Below are positions 37,430 through 46,567 of a stretch of DNA of 47,241 nucleotides, in pieces. The position numbers and the translations under genes were made by a program. The DNA is taken from the NCBI GenBank assembly GCA_027486655.1, contig JAIXOR010000033.1, positions 1-47,241 on the forward strand. Direction: 5' to 3'. This DNA is from Verrucomicrobiaceae bacterium (GTDB taxonomy: Bacteria > Verrucomicrobiota > Verrucomicrobiia > Verrucomicrobiales > Akkermansiaceae). Under the pieces are notes generated by a model. It ran no database searches. It was given only the letters and a program-made list of their open reading frames with translations, and had not been told where the DNA came from. Position 1 is the stretch's first letter, and each line of letters opens with the position of its first letter.

Positions 37430-40249
37430 TCAAAAGGCCGCTTTGGCCGCAGCTTTGATATCGTCCAACTTGCCGCGGTCCGGAGCCGCACCCCTTGCCT
37501 GGTCCGGCTTGCCGCCGCCTTTGCCACCGGCGAGGGCGGCGAGGTCGCGCAGGAGGTCGCCGGCCTTGAGGCCTTTGGCGAGGGCGTCCGCTCCGCAGTG
37601 GGTGGCGAGGTGGAGTTTCTCGCCGTCATCGACGACGAGCAGGGCGGGGCCGGCGAAGTTCTTTTTCTTCAGGCCGTTCTGGAGCTCCTGGAGCAGCGAG
37701 GCGTCGGACTCGAAGGAAACGATGATCGGTTCACCCTTGGCGATGAGATCCGTTAGAGCTTCGTCGGCGAGCTTGGCGGCTTGGGAAGATTGGATCTTCT
37801 TGATGCGCTTCTCGGCCTCGATGGCGGCTTGCTGGGTTTCCTCCAGCGTGCGGGCGGCATGGGCGAAGACGGCGTTGATCTCGTTGATGTCCGCGCGCTC
37901 GACGAGCATCGCTCCCATGATGTGGGGAAACTCGTTCACGGTGAGCGCGGCTTCGCCCAGGGCGGCCAGTTTTTCGTTCGCGGCGGCGAGTTTCGCCTCG
38001 GCCAGCTTGTAGTCCTGACGCCATTTGTCGCCCAGTTCACCGAGGTGGTTCCACGCGGCCTCGCCACAGACAGCCTCGATGCGGCGCACGCCGGAAGCGA
38101 TCGCCCCCTCGCTCTTGATCTTGAAAAGTCCGATCTCCGAAGTGCTGCGGACGTGCGTGCCGCCACAAAGCTCCATCGATGGGCCATTGAGCTGATGCGG
38201 CTCGCCGCCGATTTGTACGACGCGCACCGTATCTCCGTACTTGTCGCCGAAGAACTGCATGATGTCCGCACGGCCCTTGATGTCGGCGTGTTTCACTTCG
38301 GTCCAGGAAACGGACAGGCCTTGCCGGATGGCGCCGTTGACCATGTCCTCCATCATTGAAACCTGCTCGGAGGTGAGAGCGGCGCTGTTGAAGTCGAAGC
38401 GCAGGCGGTTTTCATCGACGGACGATCCCTGCTGGGTGGCATCCTTGGAAACGACCTCGTGAAGCGCCCAGTGCAGCAAGTGCGTGGCGCTGTGGTGGGC
38501 TTCGATCGGGCGACGGCGGGTGGCATCGAGCTTGAGTGTGACTTTGGTGCCGGGGGCGATCGTGGATTGTGGATCGTGGATCGTGGATGAAGAGAGGATG
38601 AGGGCGCGGGCTTTGCCGATCTGTTGGACGCCGGTGACGGGGAGTTCGTTGAGCGCGCCGGTGTCGCCGACCTGTCCGCCCATCTCGGCGTAGAACACGG
38701 TCTTGTCGGTGATGACAAACAGCGCGTCTTCCTGCGGATGGACTTCGAGGATGGTGGCCTCGCATTCGTCGTGATCGAAACCGACGAACTCGGTGACGGC
38801 ATCGGTGGAAATGTCGAGGGCGCGGACGATGGAGGATTTTTGAGCGGCGCGGGAGCGTTCCTGCTGTTGCTCCATGAGTTTTTCGAAGCGCGGCATGTCA
38901 ACATTCAGTCCGCGCTCCGTGCAAAGAAGCTCGGTCAAATCGATCGGAAAGCCGAAGGTATCGTAGAGTTCGAAAGCGATATCTCCGGAAAGCTGATGGT
39001 TCTCAATTCCAGCCATCGCATCTTCGAAGCGCTTCAACCCCCGGTCCAGCGTCTGGTTGAAGCTCGCCTCTTCTTGGGCAAGCGTTTGCTCCACCGTTGC
39101 CTGGCGGTTTTTCAGCTCCGGGAACACGCCGCCCATTTCCTGAACCAGCGTCGGCACCAGTGCCGAGAAGAACGGTTTCTCACCGGAGAAGCCGAGCTGA
39201 CGACCATACCTCACCGCACGGCGCAGGATGCGGCGCAGCACGTAGTTCCGTCCGTTGTTGCCGGGCATGATGCCGTCGGCGATGGAGAAGCTGAGTGTCC
39301 GCAGGTGATCCGCAATCACGCGGAAGGCGATCGCGGTTTTCATCTCCTCGGTGAAGGCCGAGCGATCCGCACCGAGTTCCGGATAGATGTTCACGTAGGT
39401 CTTGCCACTGAGTTCCTCCAGTTTGCGGAAGATGGGTGTGAAGACGTCGGTGGCGTAGTTGGAGGGCTTGTTAGAAAAGTCGGTGAAGCCCTTGGTGCCC
39501 TGGATGATCGAGCAGGCACGCTCGAAGCCCATGCCGGTATCGACGTGTTTGGCGGGCAGCTCGCGGAAGCTGCCGTCGGCCTCGGCATTGTATTGGATGA
39601 AGACGAGGTTCCAGATCTCGATGCAGAGGTCGGAGTCGTTGTTGACGAGTTTGCCTTTGGAGTCGCCGTTGGGTGTGAGATCGACGTGCAGCTCCGAGCA
39701 GGGGCCGCAGGGGCCGGTTTCACCCATCATCCAGAAGTTGTCCTTCACGTTGCCGTGGACGATGTGGATTTCCGGATCGACGCCTTTCGAGCGGAACAGC
39801 TCGGCCCAGATGTCCCAGGCTTCCTGGTCGAACTGGCCGGGGTCGCCGGGTTTCGGGGCATAGACGGACGCGTAAAGGCGGTTGGCGGGAAGGCCCCAGC
39901 GTTCGATGACGAGCTCCCAGGCCCAGGCGATGGCTTCCTTTTTGAAATAGTTGCCAAAGGACCAGTTCCCCAGCATTTCGAACATCGTGTGGTGGTAGGT
40001 GTCGTAGCCGACGTCCTCGAGGTCGTTGTGTTTTCCCCCGGCGCGGATGCACTTCTGGGTATCGGCCGCGCGCGGCGGATCGTAGGGGGCCTTGTCGGTG
40101 CCGAGGAAGTAGGGCACGAACTGGTTCATGCCGGCGTTGGTGAACAGCAGGCCCGGCGACTGCGGGAGCAGCGAGGCGGAGGGGACGATGGTGTGCTGTT
40201 TCTCGCGGAAGAAATCGAGGAACGATTGGCGGATCTCGGCGGCGGTCAT
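37430..40249 (-). CDS. alaS: Alanyl-tRNA synthetase
   Basis: 939 residues, slightly above the usual ~875. The aminoacylation core has KHNDLEDVG, FEMLGNWSFGNYFKKEAI and TGPCGPCSELH. The editing domain has HHSATHLLHWAL and the zinc ligand motif CGGTHVRSTSEIG. A C-terminal DHHA1-type domain ends GGKGGGKPDQARG. It charges tRNA-Ala and edits Ser/Gly mischarging. The ATG at 40249 begins MTAAEIRQSFLDFF, the expected N-terminus; the frame upstream is open but not protein-like. An AT-richer stretch near 38560-38590 lies in the editing region as a small insertion with repeated STIHDPQSTI-like residues and may account for some of the extra length. Confidence 0.97.
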   Translation of the reverse strand: MTAAEIRQSFLDFFREKQHTIVPSASLLPQSPGLLFTNAGMNQFVPYFLGTDKAPYDPPRAADTQKCIRAGGKHNDLEDVGYDTYHHTMFEMLGNWSFGNYFKKEAIAWAWELVIERWGLPANRLYASVYAPKPGDPGQFDQEAWDIWAELFRSKGVDPEIHIVHGNVKDNFWMMGETGPCGPCSELHVDLTPNGDSKGKLVNNDSDLCIEIWNLVFIQYNAEADGSFRELPAKHVDTGMGFERACSIIQGTKGFTDFSNKPSNYATDVFTPIFRKLEELSGKTYVNIYPELGADRSAFTEEMKTAIAFRVIADHLRTLSFSIADGIMPGNNGRNYVLRRILRRAVRYGRQLGFSGEKPFFSALVPTLVQEMGGVFPELKNRQATVEQTLAQEEASFNQTLDRGLKRFEDAMAGIENHQLSGDIAFELYDTFGFPIDLTELLCTERGLNVDMPRFEKLMEQQQERSRAAQKSSIVRALDISTDAVTEFVGFDHDECEATILEVHPQEDALFVITDKTVFYAEMGGQVGDTGALNELPVTGVQQIGKARALILSSSTIHDPQSTIAPGTKVTLKLDATRRRPIEAHHSATHLLHWALHEVVSKDATQQGSSVDENRLRFDFNSAALTSEQVSMMEDMVNGAIRQGLSVSWTEVKHADIKGRADIMQFFGDKYGDTVRVVQIGGEPHQLNGPSMELCGGTHVRSTSEIGLFKIKSEGAIASGVRRIEAVCGEAAWNHLGELGDKWRQDYKLAEAKLAAANEKLAALGEAALTVNEFPHIMGAMLVERADINEINAVFAHAARTLEETQQAAIEAEKRIKKIQSSQAAKLADEALTDLIAKGEPIIVSFESDASLLQELQNGLKKKNFAGPALLVVDDGEKLHLATHCGADALAKGLKAGDLLRDLAALAGGKGGGKPDQARGAAPDRGKLDDIKAAAKAAF

Positions 40250-40367
40250 GGTTTTGGAAAAAGGAATCCGCAGCTGCAAACCACAGCCGCGGGGCCGGGA
40301 GGATGAGCGGGAGCCGGGGCGGAAGTAAAGCCCGGCGGCGCGGAGAGGCGTGACGATGGCGGTCCGC

Positions 40368-41300
40368 TCAGGGCTGGGTTTCCACGGCGGGCTTCGGCGC
40401 GAGCAGGTTGCGCAGCTGCTCACCCCAACCGCGGGCGGAGCGGTGGGTGATGTGGGTGGTGATGTGATCCAGCATGCGCTTGGCGGCCCCGGCCTCGTCG
40501 CCGGCGCGGAACAAATCCATCTCCATCTGCCACTTCAACTCGGGCAGGGTCTCGGTGACGAATTTCTCCATCGCCGGATTCTTCGGCTCCTGGGCCAACG
40601 CGTTGCGCTTTTCCTCGCCATTCCATTCCTCCACCCGGGCCCCCTCCTGCTGGATGCGTTTGGTCCAGGCCGCCCGCAGCGATTCCACGCGCGAGGGATG
40701 CCGCAGCAGCGGAAACACGATGGTCCCGTAGAAATCATCCAGCTGCACCGGCGAGGATGGCCACTTCACCCGCTCCAGATTGCCAACCTCGTAAGCCCGT
40801 GCGAAGACCGATGCCGTCACGGCCTGCCCGAGCACCTGCTGCTGCCCGCGGAGCCGGGAAAGATCGCCGAACAAGGCATCCACCACCTGCTGGGCGTCCG
40901 CGGCGATCTCCATGCGCTCCGCCTTCTCCGACGCCGAGCGCAGGTAAAGCGTCAGCCAGCGGAGTTGGTGGCGCAGGGCCACCCGGAAGGCAGGATCCGA
41001 GAGCTTGTCCGCCTCCTTGCGTTTCCAGTCGCGGAAGTCCGAGTTCTTCTTCTGCTGGTCCTCGAAATTCACCTTCTCGATGCACTTCAGGTAGAAATCC
41101 ATCGTCGCATCATCGCTGGCGAGCGCATCGCGATAGGCCGCCATCGCCATCCGAAAGCGGGCGTCCACCTTGGACTCGGCATCCTCCTTGAGCTTCTCCA
41201 GACTCTCCAGCAGCGCCTCGCGATCCGCATCGGTGAGCGGATCGGCGTGCGCGGCGAGAATGCTGCCCGCAAGCAGGACGGTGACGACTCGGGTTTTCAT
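40368..41300 (-). CDS. Exported helical protein of unknown function
   Basis: 310 residues, not recognised. The ATG at 41300 starts a signal peptide (MKTRVVTVLLAGSILAAHA, cleavage near residue 19). The mature part is mostly helical and charged (DADREALLESLEKLKEDAESKVDARFRMAMAAYRDAL), has KCIEKVNFEDQQKK near residue 75, and contains no Cys pairs or catalytic motif I can name. It lies 118 bp downstream of nothing co-directional except the upstream divergent region; alaS follows in the same direction but begins beyond its stop. It is divergent from the HtrA gene with a 151-bp shared upstream region. Confidence 0.7.
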   Translation of the reverse strand: MKTRVVTVLLAGSILAAHADPLTDADREALLESLEKLKEDAESKVDARFRMAMAAYRDALASDDATMDFYLKCIEKVNFEDQQKKNSDFRDWKRKEADKLSDPAFRVALRHQLRWLTLYLRSASEKAERMEIAADAQQVVDALFGDLSRLRGQQQVLGQAVTASVFARAYEVGNLERVKWPSSPVQLDDFYGTIVFPLLRHPSRVESLRAAWTKRIQQEGARVEEWNGEEKRNALAQEPKNPAMEKFVTETLPELKWQMEMDLFRAGDEAGAAKRMLDHITTHITHRSARGWGEQLRNLLAPKPAVETQP

Positions 41301-41451
41301 GGGGCGATGCATGGCAAATCCCGCCCGCCCGGCCAAGGTTGAAGACGGGGAAATGACGGGAACCTGATGCACACCGCAGGCCGCCGACGGTTTCAGGGCT
41401 TGGAAATCCGGCGATTTCAGGCACACTCGCCGCGTTCACCCACCCCCTTTC

Positions 41452-42966
41452 ATGAATCCTGCCTTCCGCCGCTTGCTGGCGCTCGTCTTTGTCTTCGTCA
41501 GCGCCTTCCTGGCCGTCTCCGCCCTCCGGACCTGCCGGGCGGGTGGCAGCCTGCGCGACCTCATCCCGGGACTGTCGAAATCCGGGGACCGCTTCCGCCC
41601 CGAGAAATTCTCGCTCCCGGAAAAGGCCCCGCTCGACCTCGGCGACGTCGAATTGCTGGCCCGCCTCAATGACGAATACGCCAGCCTCACCCGCGCGGTG
41701 GTGCCCTCCGTGGTCAGCATCGACACCGCCGGCGTCCGCACCGAGCGCCTGCTCGATGTCTGGGGCCGCACCCGTGTGCGCCAATACCCCACCCAAGGCC
41801 AGGGCTCCGGCGTCATCGTCACCAACGAAGGCCACGTGGTCACCAACCATCACGTCATCGCCGGCCAACAGCAGATCCAGGTCACCCTCCACGATGGCAA
41901 AACCCTGCCCGCCAAACTCATCGGCGAGGACACCCTGCTCGATATCGCCGTGCTCAAGATCGACGCCGCAGGCCCCTTCACCCCGCTCAAGCTCGGCGAT
42001 TCCTCACAGGCCCAGGTCGGCCAGATCGTCTTCGCTGTCGGCAACCCCTTCGGCCTCGGCGAAACGGTCACCCAGGGCATCATTTCCGCCAAGGAACGCT
42101 CGCTCTCGGACAACCAGCGCGACCTCTTCCAAACCGATGCCGCCATCAATCCCGGCAACTCCGGCGGCCCGCTCGTCAACCTGCGCGGCGAGATCATCGG
42201 CATCAACGTGGCCATCTTTTCCCCGGACAAGGAAAACCCGGGCTTCCAGGGCGTGGGCTTCTCGATCCCCGCCAATGACGTGAAGGACGCCCTCTTCCAG
42301 ATCCTCGAACGCGGCCGCCCGATCCGCGGCTTCCTCGGCGTGCAAATGCGCGACATGGACCCGGCCGTGCGCTCCGCCCTCCAATACGAAGGCGAGACCG
42401 GCTCCGCCGTGCTCGGAGTCTCCCCGGGATCGCCCGCACAAGCCGCCGGCTTGCAGCCCTGGGACGTGGTGCTCACCTACAACGGCAAGACCATCCAGTC
42501 CGCCACCCAGCTCTTCACCCTCGTCCAGGACACCCGCGTCGGCGATACCGTCACCCTCGGCGTCTGGAGAAAAGGCCGGGAAATCGAACTCAAGGCCACC
42601 ATCGCGGAAAGCGGGGACGGATCCGCCAGCCAGGCCCCCCCGGCCGATCCCGGGCAAGGCCGCACCCGCGATCCGGACGAGGTGCTCCAGGCCATCGGCA
42701 TCGAGGTGCGCGATCTCTCGGTGCCCGAGCGTATGCGCGGATTCCGCGGCGTGGTGGTCACCGGACTGGCCGAGAACGCCCTCGCCACAGACCGCATCCA
42801 GCCGGGCGATCTCATCATCGCAGTCAACAACTCGCGCATCAGCGGAGCCCGCGAGTTTTTCCTCCACCTCGCCGCCTCCGCCGCCGTGCAGGACACCACC
42901 CTGCTGGTCATCCGCGAGGGCAAAACAGTCCGCCTCAGCCTGCCCGCCCTGCCGCGCCGCGATTGA
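41452..42966 (+). CDS. HtrA/Deg-type serine protease with two PDZ domains
   Basis: 504 residues. An N-terminal hydrophobic segment (about 8-25) is a signal or anchor. The trypsin-like domain has the complete triad: His134 (VTNHHVIAG), Asp164 (TLLDIAVLKID) and Ser237 (GNSGGPLVN). The first PDZ domain covers about 290-385 (GFLGVQMRDMD, GSPAQAAGLQPWDVVLTYNGK) and the second about 410-504 (GVVVTGLAENALATDRIQPGDLIIAVN). This is the DegP/DegQ architecture of envelope quality-control proteases. DegP and DegQ cannot be separated on sequence alone. The leader has no Shine-Dalgarno sequence. An OmpA-like gene follows after 54 bp. Confidence 0.95.
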   Translation: MNPAFRRLLALVFVFVSAFLAVSALRTCRAGGSLRDLIPGLSKSGDRFRPEKFSLPEKAPLDLGDVELLARLNDEYASLTRAVVPSVVSIDTAGVRTERLLDVWGRTRVRQYPTQGQGSGVIVTNEGHVVTNHHVIAGQQQIQVTLHDGKTLPAKLIGEDTLLDIAVLKIDAAGPFTPLKLGDSSQAQVGQIVFAVGNPFGLGETVTQGIISAKERSLSDNQRDLFQTDAAINPGNSGGPLVNLRGEIIGINVAIFSPDKENPGFQGVGFSIPANDVKDALFQILERGRPIRGFLGVQMRDMDPAVRSALQYEGETGSAVLGVSPGSPAQAAGLQPWDVVLTYNGKTIQSATQLFTLVQDTRVGDTVTLGVWRKGREIELKATIAESGDGSASQAPPADPGQGRTRDPDEVLQAIGIEVRDLSVPERMRGFRGVVVTGLAENALATDRIQPGDLIIAVNNSRISGAREFFLHLAASAAVQDTTLLVIREGKTVRLSLPALPRRD

Positions 42967-43020
42967 GGCCGCATCGGCTGAAACTCCGAGCCCATCCCCG
43001 ACGTTCTACTACGGCCATCC

Positions 43021-44346
43021 ATGCAACGCTCCAAGCTTCCCTACTTCTTCCTCGCCTTGGCCGCGGTGCTCGCGATCTCCGCTCTCGCCCTGCTCATCCT
43101 CCGCCTCAAGGAACGCTCCGCCGCAGCCGCAGCCGCCGCCAAGCCGCCTGTCACCACCACCTCTCCACAGACCCCTCCGGAGAAAATCGACAACCTCGCC
43201 AAGCCCCTCCCACCCGAGGACCCGGAGACCGTTCTCAAAAACCTCGGCGTCGGCACCTCGTCCGTCGATCCCGCGGAACTCGTCAACCGCATCGCCAAGG
43301 CCCTCGAAGCCGGTGACCTTTCCACCGCCGCACGCCTCATCGGCAAGGACGCCCTCGACCCCGCCACCGCGGAGCGCCTCAAGGCCCTCTCCTCCGGCAA
43401 AGTCAAACTCCGCCAACCCGACGGCGTCCGCGAGGTGGGCGAACTCGAACTCAACTCCCGCACCCGCTGGGCCCTCGAACTCGATGGCGCGGAGCCCGGC
43501 CGCGACCGCATCCTGCTCGATCTCAAGCGCGAGGGCGGCAAGTGGTCGGTCGAGAAACTCACCCTCCCCCCCGCCCCCGGCGAGCCCATCCCCCGGGCCG
43601 TGCTCGCCGATTCGCTCGGCGTGGCCGATGCATTCCTCCAGGCGGTCCTCAAGCAGGACTTCGAGTTTGCCCGCGCCTTCGTCGATTCCGCCACGGTCTC
43701 CGATGCGAAGATCGCCGGCCTCTGCATCCTCTTCGAAGAAGGCGAATACCGCATGCGCAAATCCAAGCCCCTTCGCTCGATGTTCCAGCGCGAGGACACC
43801 GTGGGCTACCTCGCCAATGTCGAGACCACCGATGGCAAACAAAGCGCCCAGTTCTCCATCACCCTCCGCCAACCCCCCGCCCCGTCGAATTGGCGGGTTT
43901 CGGAAATCAATCTGGACCAGCTCCTCGCCGACTACGCCCGCCGCGTGGCCGGTGGCGATGTCTATTACTCGCCCCTCGTGAAAAACCCCTCCGGTGGTGA
44001 CACCCTCGCGCTCTATTTCGAGTTCGATGAAGACGAGATGAACCCGCGCACCCGCCGCCAGTTGGAGATCGTCTCCATGATCCTCAAGGCGGACCCGGGC
44101 AAGAAACTCACCCTCAGCGGCCATACCGACTCACTCGGCTCCGAGGATTACAACAAGAGCCTCTCCGCACGCCGCGCCGATGTCGTCCGCGATTTCCTCA
44201 CCAAGTCCGGGGTTTCCGCCGCGCAGATCGTCACCGTCGCCAAAGGCTCCAGCCAACCGCGCCGACCGAATTTCACCGAGTCCGGCGAGGACAATCCGGA
44301 AGGCCGCCGCGCCAACCGTCGCACGGAAATCTATCTGGACTTCTGA
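43021..44346 (+). CDS. Membrane-anchored protein with C-terminal OmpA-like domain
   Basis: 441 residues. An N-terminal membrane segment (about 6-27, YFFLALAAVLAISALALLIL) is followed by an Ala/Pro-rich linker, a middle region of unknown type (about 75-320), and an OmpA-like peptidoglycan-binding domain (about 335-441) with LYFEFDEDEM, LSGHTDSLGSEDYNKSLSARRADVVRDFL and GRRANRRTEIYL. The domain binds diaminopimelate-containing peptidoglycan. Placed 54 bp after an HtrA protease on the same strand, it is probably an envelope protein transcribed with it. The middle may be two NTF2-like repeats (DAFLQAVLKQDFEFARAFVD), which I hold as tentative. Confidence 0.88.
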   Translation: MQRSKLPYFFLALAAVLAISALALLILRLKERSAAAAAAAKPPVTTTSPQTPPEKIDNLAKPLPPEDPETVLKNLGVGTSSVDPAELVNRIAKALEAGDLSTAARLIGKDALDPATAERLKALSSGKVKLRQPDGVREVGELELNSRTRWALELDGAEPGRDRILLDLKREGGKWSVEKLTLPPAPGEPIPRAVLADSLGVADAFLQAVLKQDFEFARAFVDSATVSDAKIAGLCILFEEGEYRMRKSKPLRSMFQREDTVGYLANVETTDGKQSAQFSITLRQPPAPSNWRVSEINLDQLLADYARRVAGGDVYYSPLVKNPSGGDTLALYFEFDEDEMNPRTRRQLEIVSMILKADPGKKLTLSGHTDSLGSEDYNKSLSARRADVVRDFLTKSGVSAAQIVTVAKGSSQPRRPNFTESGEDNPEGRRANRRTEIYLDF

Positions 44347-44355
44347 AAGCCTCGC

Positions 44356-44910
44356 TCACTTCAGCTCCACCCGCTGCTCTCCCTCAGGACCCGTGCACCG
44401 GATGGCCTCATCACTGAGCCCGAGGATTTCCGGATACGCGAGATCCACCAGCTCCCGCCCCCTCGCTGTCCGGTAGGGACCCAAACCCGGGGTTCGCCAA
44501 CTCCAGTTCCCGGCCGCATCCCGCCGCGCCACCATGTAACGTCGATCCGGGTAGTTCGGCGAGCGGTCCTCCATCAGCAGCACCGTGTTTCCCGTGGCAC
44601 TCTCCCACACCTCCGCCCGATCATGGGCCCGGTGGTAAGCGGCAAACTCCGGCCCGGCCAGCTCGGGATCGCTGAGAAACGAGGGCACCGTCAACAAGAC
44701 CCGGCCACTCCCGTCCACCAGTTGCCACGCGGCATCTCCTCCATCCGTCCGGTGCTCCCAGGTGCCCGCCGCCACCCGCACCGAAGTCTCCGGATACGAT
44801 GGCGCAGCCGAAAACACCGGCCCCACCCCATCCGGCGCACAAGCCGCCATGAGACACAAAAGCCCCCACACCGGAACCCTCCGCCATCGGCAAATCCACG
44901 CAGCAACCAT
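44356..44910 (-). CDS. Putative lipoprotein of unknown function
   Basis: 184 residues from the ATG at 44910. A basic, hydrophobic leader ends in a lipobox-like LMAAC (Cys24); Met at -3 is unusual, so lipid attachment is not certain. The mature part (TSVRVAAGTWEHRTDGGDAAWQLVDGSGRVLLTVPSFLSD; NTVLLMEDRSPNYPDRRYMVARRD) looks like a beta-rich single domain. I do not recognise it. The first ~60 bases of coding sequence plus the leader recur at 46974-47078 in a second, broken copy. It converges with the OmpA-like gene nine bases away. Confidence 0.7.
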   Translation of the reverse strand: MVAAWICRWRRVPVWGLLCLMAACAPDGVGPVFSAAPSYPETSVRVAAGTWEHRTDGGDAAWQLVDGSGRVLLTVPSFLSDPELAGPEFAAYHRAHDRAEVWESATGNTVLLMEDRSPNYPDRRYMVARRDAAGNWSWRTPGLGPYRTARGRELVDLAYPEILGLSDEAIRCTGPEGEQRVELK

Positions 44911-44947
44911 GCCCCCACGCTGACCCAATCCCCGGGGAAAATCCAGC
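44843..44947. repeat. 105-bp direct repeat, copy 1
   Basis: This stretch covers the leader and signal-peptide codons of the putative lipoprotein gene. It matches 46974-47078 over 105 positions without gaps, five mismatches by my count (about 95% identity), in the same orientation. Homology stops sharply at both ends. Confidence 0.92.
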
Positions 44948-45337
44948 CATCCCAGTGAATCCATGCGAATTCCCGCGCAATTTGTTGATGCCGGCATATC
45001 ATACACAGTGCCCCCTTTTGAGACGGCCGATTCGCGGATCCATCCGTCTGGGCGCATTCAGCTTCCATCGTTTTCCACCAACATTTGGGTTCGCATGCGA
45101 GCGGGTCCAACAACGTGCCACCTTTTCATCGTTCGTTTGTCAGTCTCCACCAAGTTCACAACCCAATTGCTGGTTTGCGATCCGAAGAAGACATGGCGCT
45201 GAAAACGGCACTGACCCATACCCAAAGAATCCATGCACAAGGTCTGGCAAAGGGCCCGGAGAAAGCAGGAGAGAAGGAGTTCGCCACCGCACGTCGTGGC
45301 ACATCACCGCCGTGGAATCGGGCTGAGGTTTGCCCGA
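44948..45337. other. Gene-poor, lower-GC leader of the Nramp gene
   Basis: This 390-bp stretch has no frame with protein character. Base composition is visibly lower in G+C than the surroundings. The open frames present are short and low in conservation signals. I looked for a metal riboswitch (M-box, yybP-ykoY, NiCo types) and saw no recognisable conserved core. It may be remnant DNA brought in with the transporter. Confidence 0.5.
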
Positions 45338-46567
45338 ATGAGAAAAGCAGGACACGGAACCTGGGTGGCGTTTCTGGCGGTTCTCGGGCCGGGCTTGCTG
45401 GCGGGTTTGTCTGACGATGATCCGGCGGGCATCACCACTTATTCGGTGCTTGGCGCGGACTTCGGATATCAGCTGCTCTGGATCATCCCGGCATCGACGA
45501 TCCTCCTGGTGCAGTTTCATTTGATGGCGGTGCGCCTGGGGACGGCGACGGGAAAGGGATTTGTGGGCATCATCCGAGAGAAATGGGGCCGGGGCGCGGG
45601 CTACTTTGCCGTCGGCGGTCTCTTGTTCGCCAACTTCGGGACGATCTGTGCGGAGTATGCCGGCATCTCGGCGGCGGCAGGACTGGTCGGCATCCCATCA
45701 TGGATCAGCGCGCCGACAGCGGGCCTGTTGATTTCGATGGTGGTGGTGCTGGGTTCGTTTCACCGCGTCGAGCGCGTGTTGCTGTTCATCTCGGCAACAT
45801 TGGCGCTGTATATCATCGATGGTGTGCTTGCAGCGCCGGACTGGAGCGCGGTTTGGCACCACTCGGTGATTCCACACTTGCCCGTGGATGCTCCGGGATG
45901 GATCGCAATCTCCGCGGCACTGGGGACGACACTGGCCCCGTGGGGACTGGCGTTCATCCAGTCCTACGCGGTGGATAAGAAGATCTCGCTTGAGAGTCTG
46001 CGCTGGGAACGTGTGGATGTGGTGATCGGATCGGTGCTCACCGGCGTGATCGGACTTGCCATCGCGGTGGCCTGCGCGGCGACGCTGAACAAGGCGGGCG
46101 TCCACATCGGAAATGCCGGAGATGCGGCAACGGCGTTGCGCCCCCTTGCGGGCCGGTTTGCGACACTGCTGTTCGGCTTGGGCCTGCTCGGATCGGCTCT
46201 TCTGGCAGCAGCAGTCGTCCCCATCGCAACAGCCTATTCGATCGCCGAGGGTGTCGGTGAACCGGCATCGCTGGACTTGGATTCACGGCATTTCCAATGG
46301 TTCTACGCGGCATTTGTCGGACTTACCATCGCGGCAGTGAGCGTGGTTTCCCTTCCGGCCCTGCCCCTGATTCCCGTGATCTACACCAGCCAGGTGTTGA
46401 ATGCGGTGCTGTTGCCTCTGCATGTGATCGCGCTGCAACTGCTGGCGGGCGACGCATCGATCATGAACACCGCCCGGGCGGGGCCGTTGCCGAGGGCGGC
46501 AGGTTGGGTAAGCATCGCTCTGATCATGGCGTGCGTGGCAGCACTGGCGTGGAGTTGGATGAGTTGA
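45338..46567 (+). CDS. Nramp-related divalent metal transporter, atypical motifs
   Basis: 409 residues with about eleven hydrophobic segments. The start is set at 45338 (MRKAGHGTW) because the conserved first helix begins there; the frame is open to 45233. The first helix has LGPGLLAGLSDDDPAGITTYS, in which Asp26-Asp27-Asp28-Pro29-Ala30-Gly31 replaces the usual DPGN. The sixth helix has LAPWGLAFIQSY, where Ala200-Pro201-Trp202 replaces the usual MPH. In classical Nramp (Mn/Fe) the Met and the Asn/His take part in metal selectivity. Loss of the Met is known from the magnesium-transporting Nramp-related group, so Mg or another ion is possible. It lies between direct repeats, suggesting acquisition. 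Confidence 0.85.
   Translation: MRKAGHGTWVAFLAVLGPGLLAGLSDDDPAGITTYSVLGADFGYQLLWIIPASTILLVQFHLMAVRLGTATGKGFVGIIREKWGRGAGYFAVGGLLFANFGTICAEYAGISAAAGLVGIPSWISAPTAGLLISMVVVLGSFHRVERVLLFISATLALYIIDGVLAAPDWSAVWHHSVIPHLPVDAPGWIAISAALGTTLAPWGLAFIQSYAVDKKISLESLRWERVDVVIGSVLTGVIGLAIAVACAATLNKAGVHIGNAGDAATALRPLAGRFATLLFGLGLLGSALLAAAVVPIATAYSIAEGVGEPASLDLDSRHFQWFYAAFVGLTIAAVSVVSLPALPLIPVIYTSQVLNAVLLPLHVIALQLLAGDASIMNTARAGPLPRAAGWVSIALIMACVAALAWSWMS

Noticed and set aside
40250..40423. Longer alaS start
   Set aside because: The conserved AlaRS N-terminus begins at 40249 and the extra residues are low-complexity Arg/Ser/Pro.
44948..45337. Metal-sensing riboswitch before the Nramp gene
   Set aside because: No M-box, yybP-ykoY or NiCo conserved core was recognised by eye; a covariance model search could still find one.
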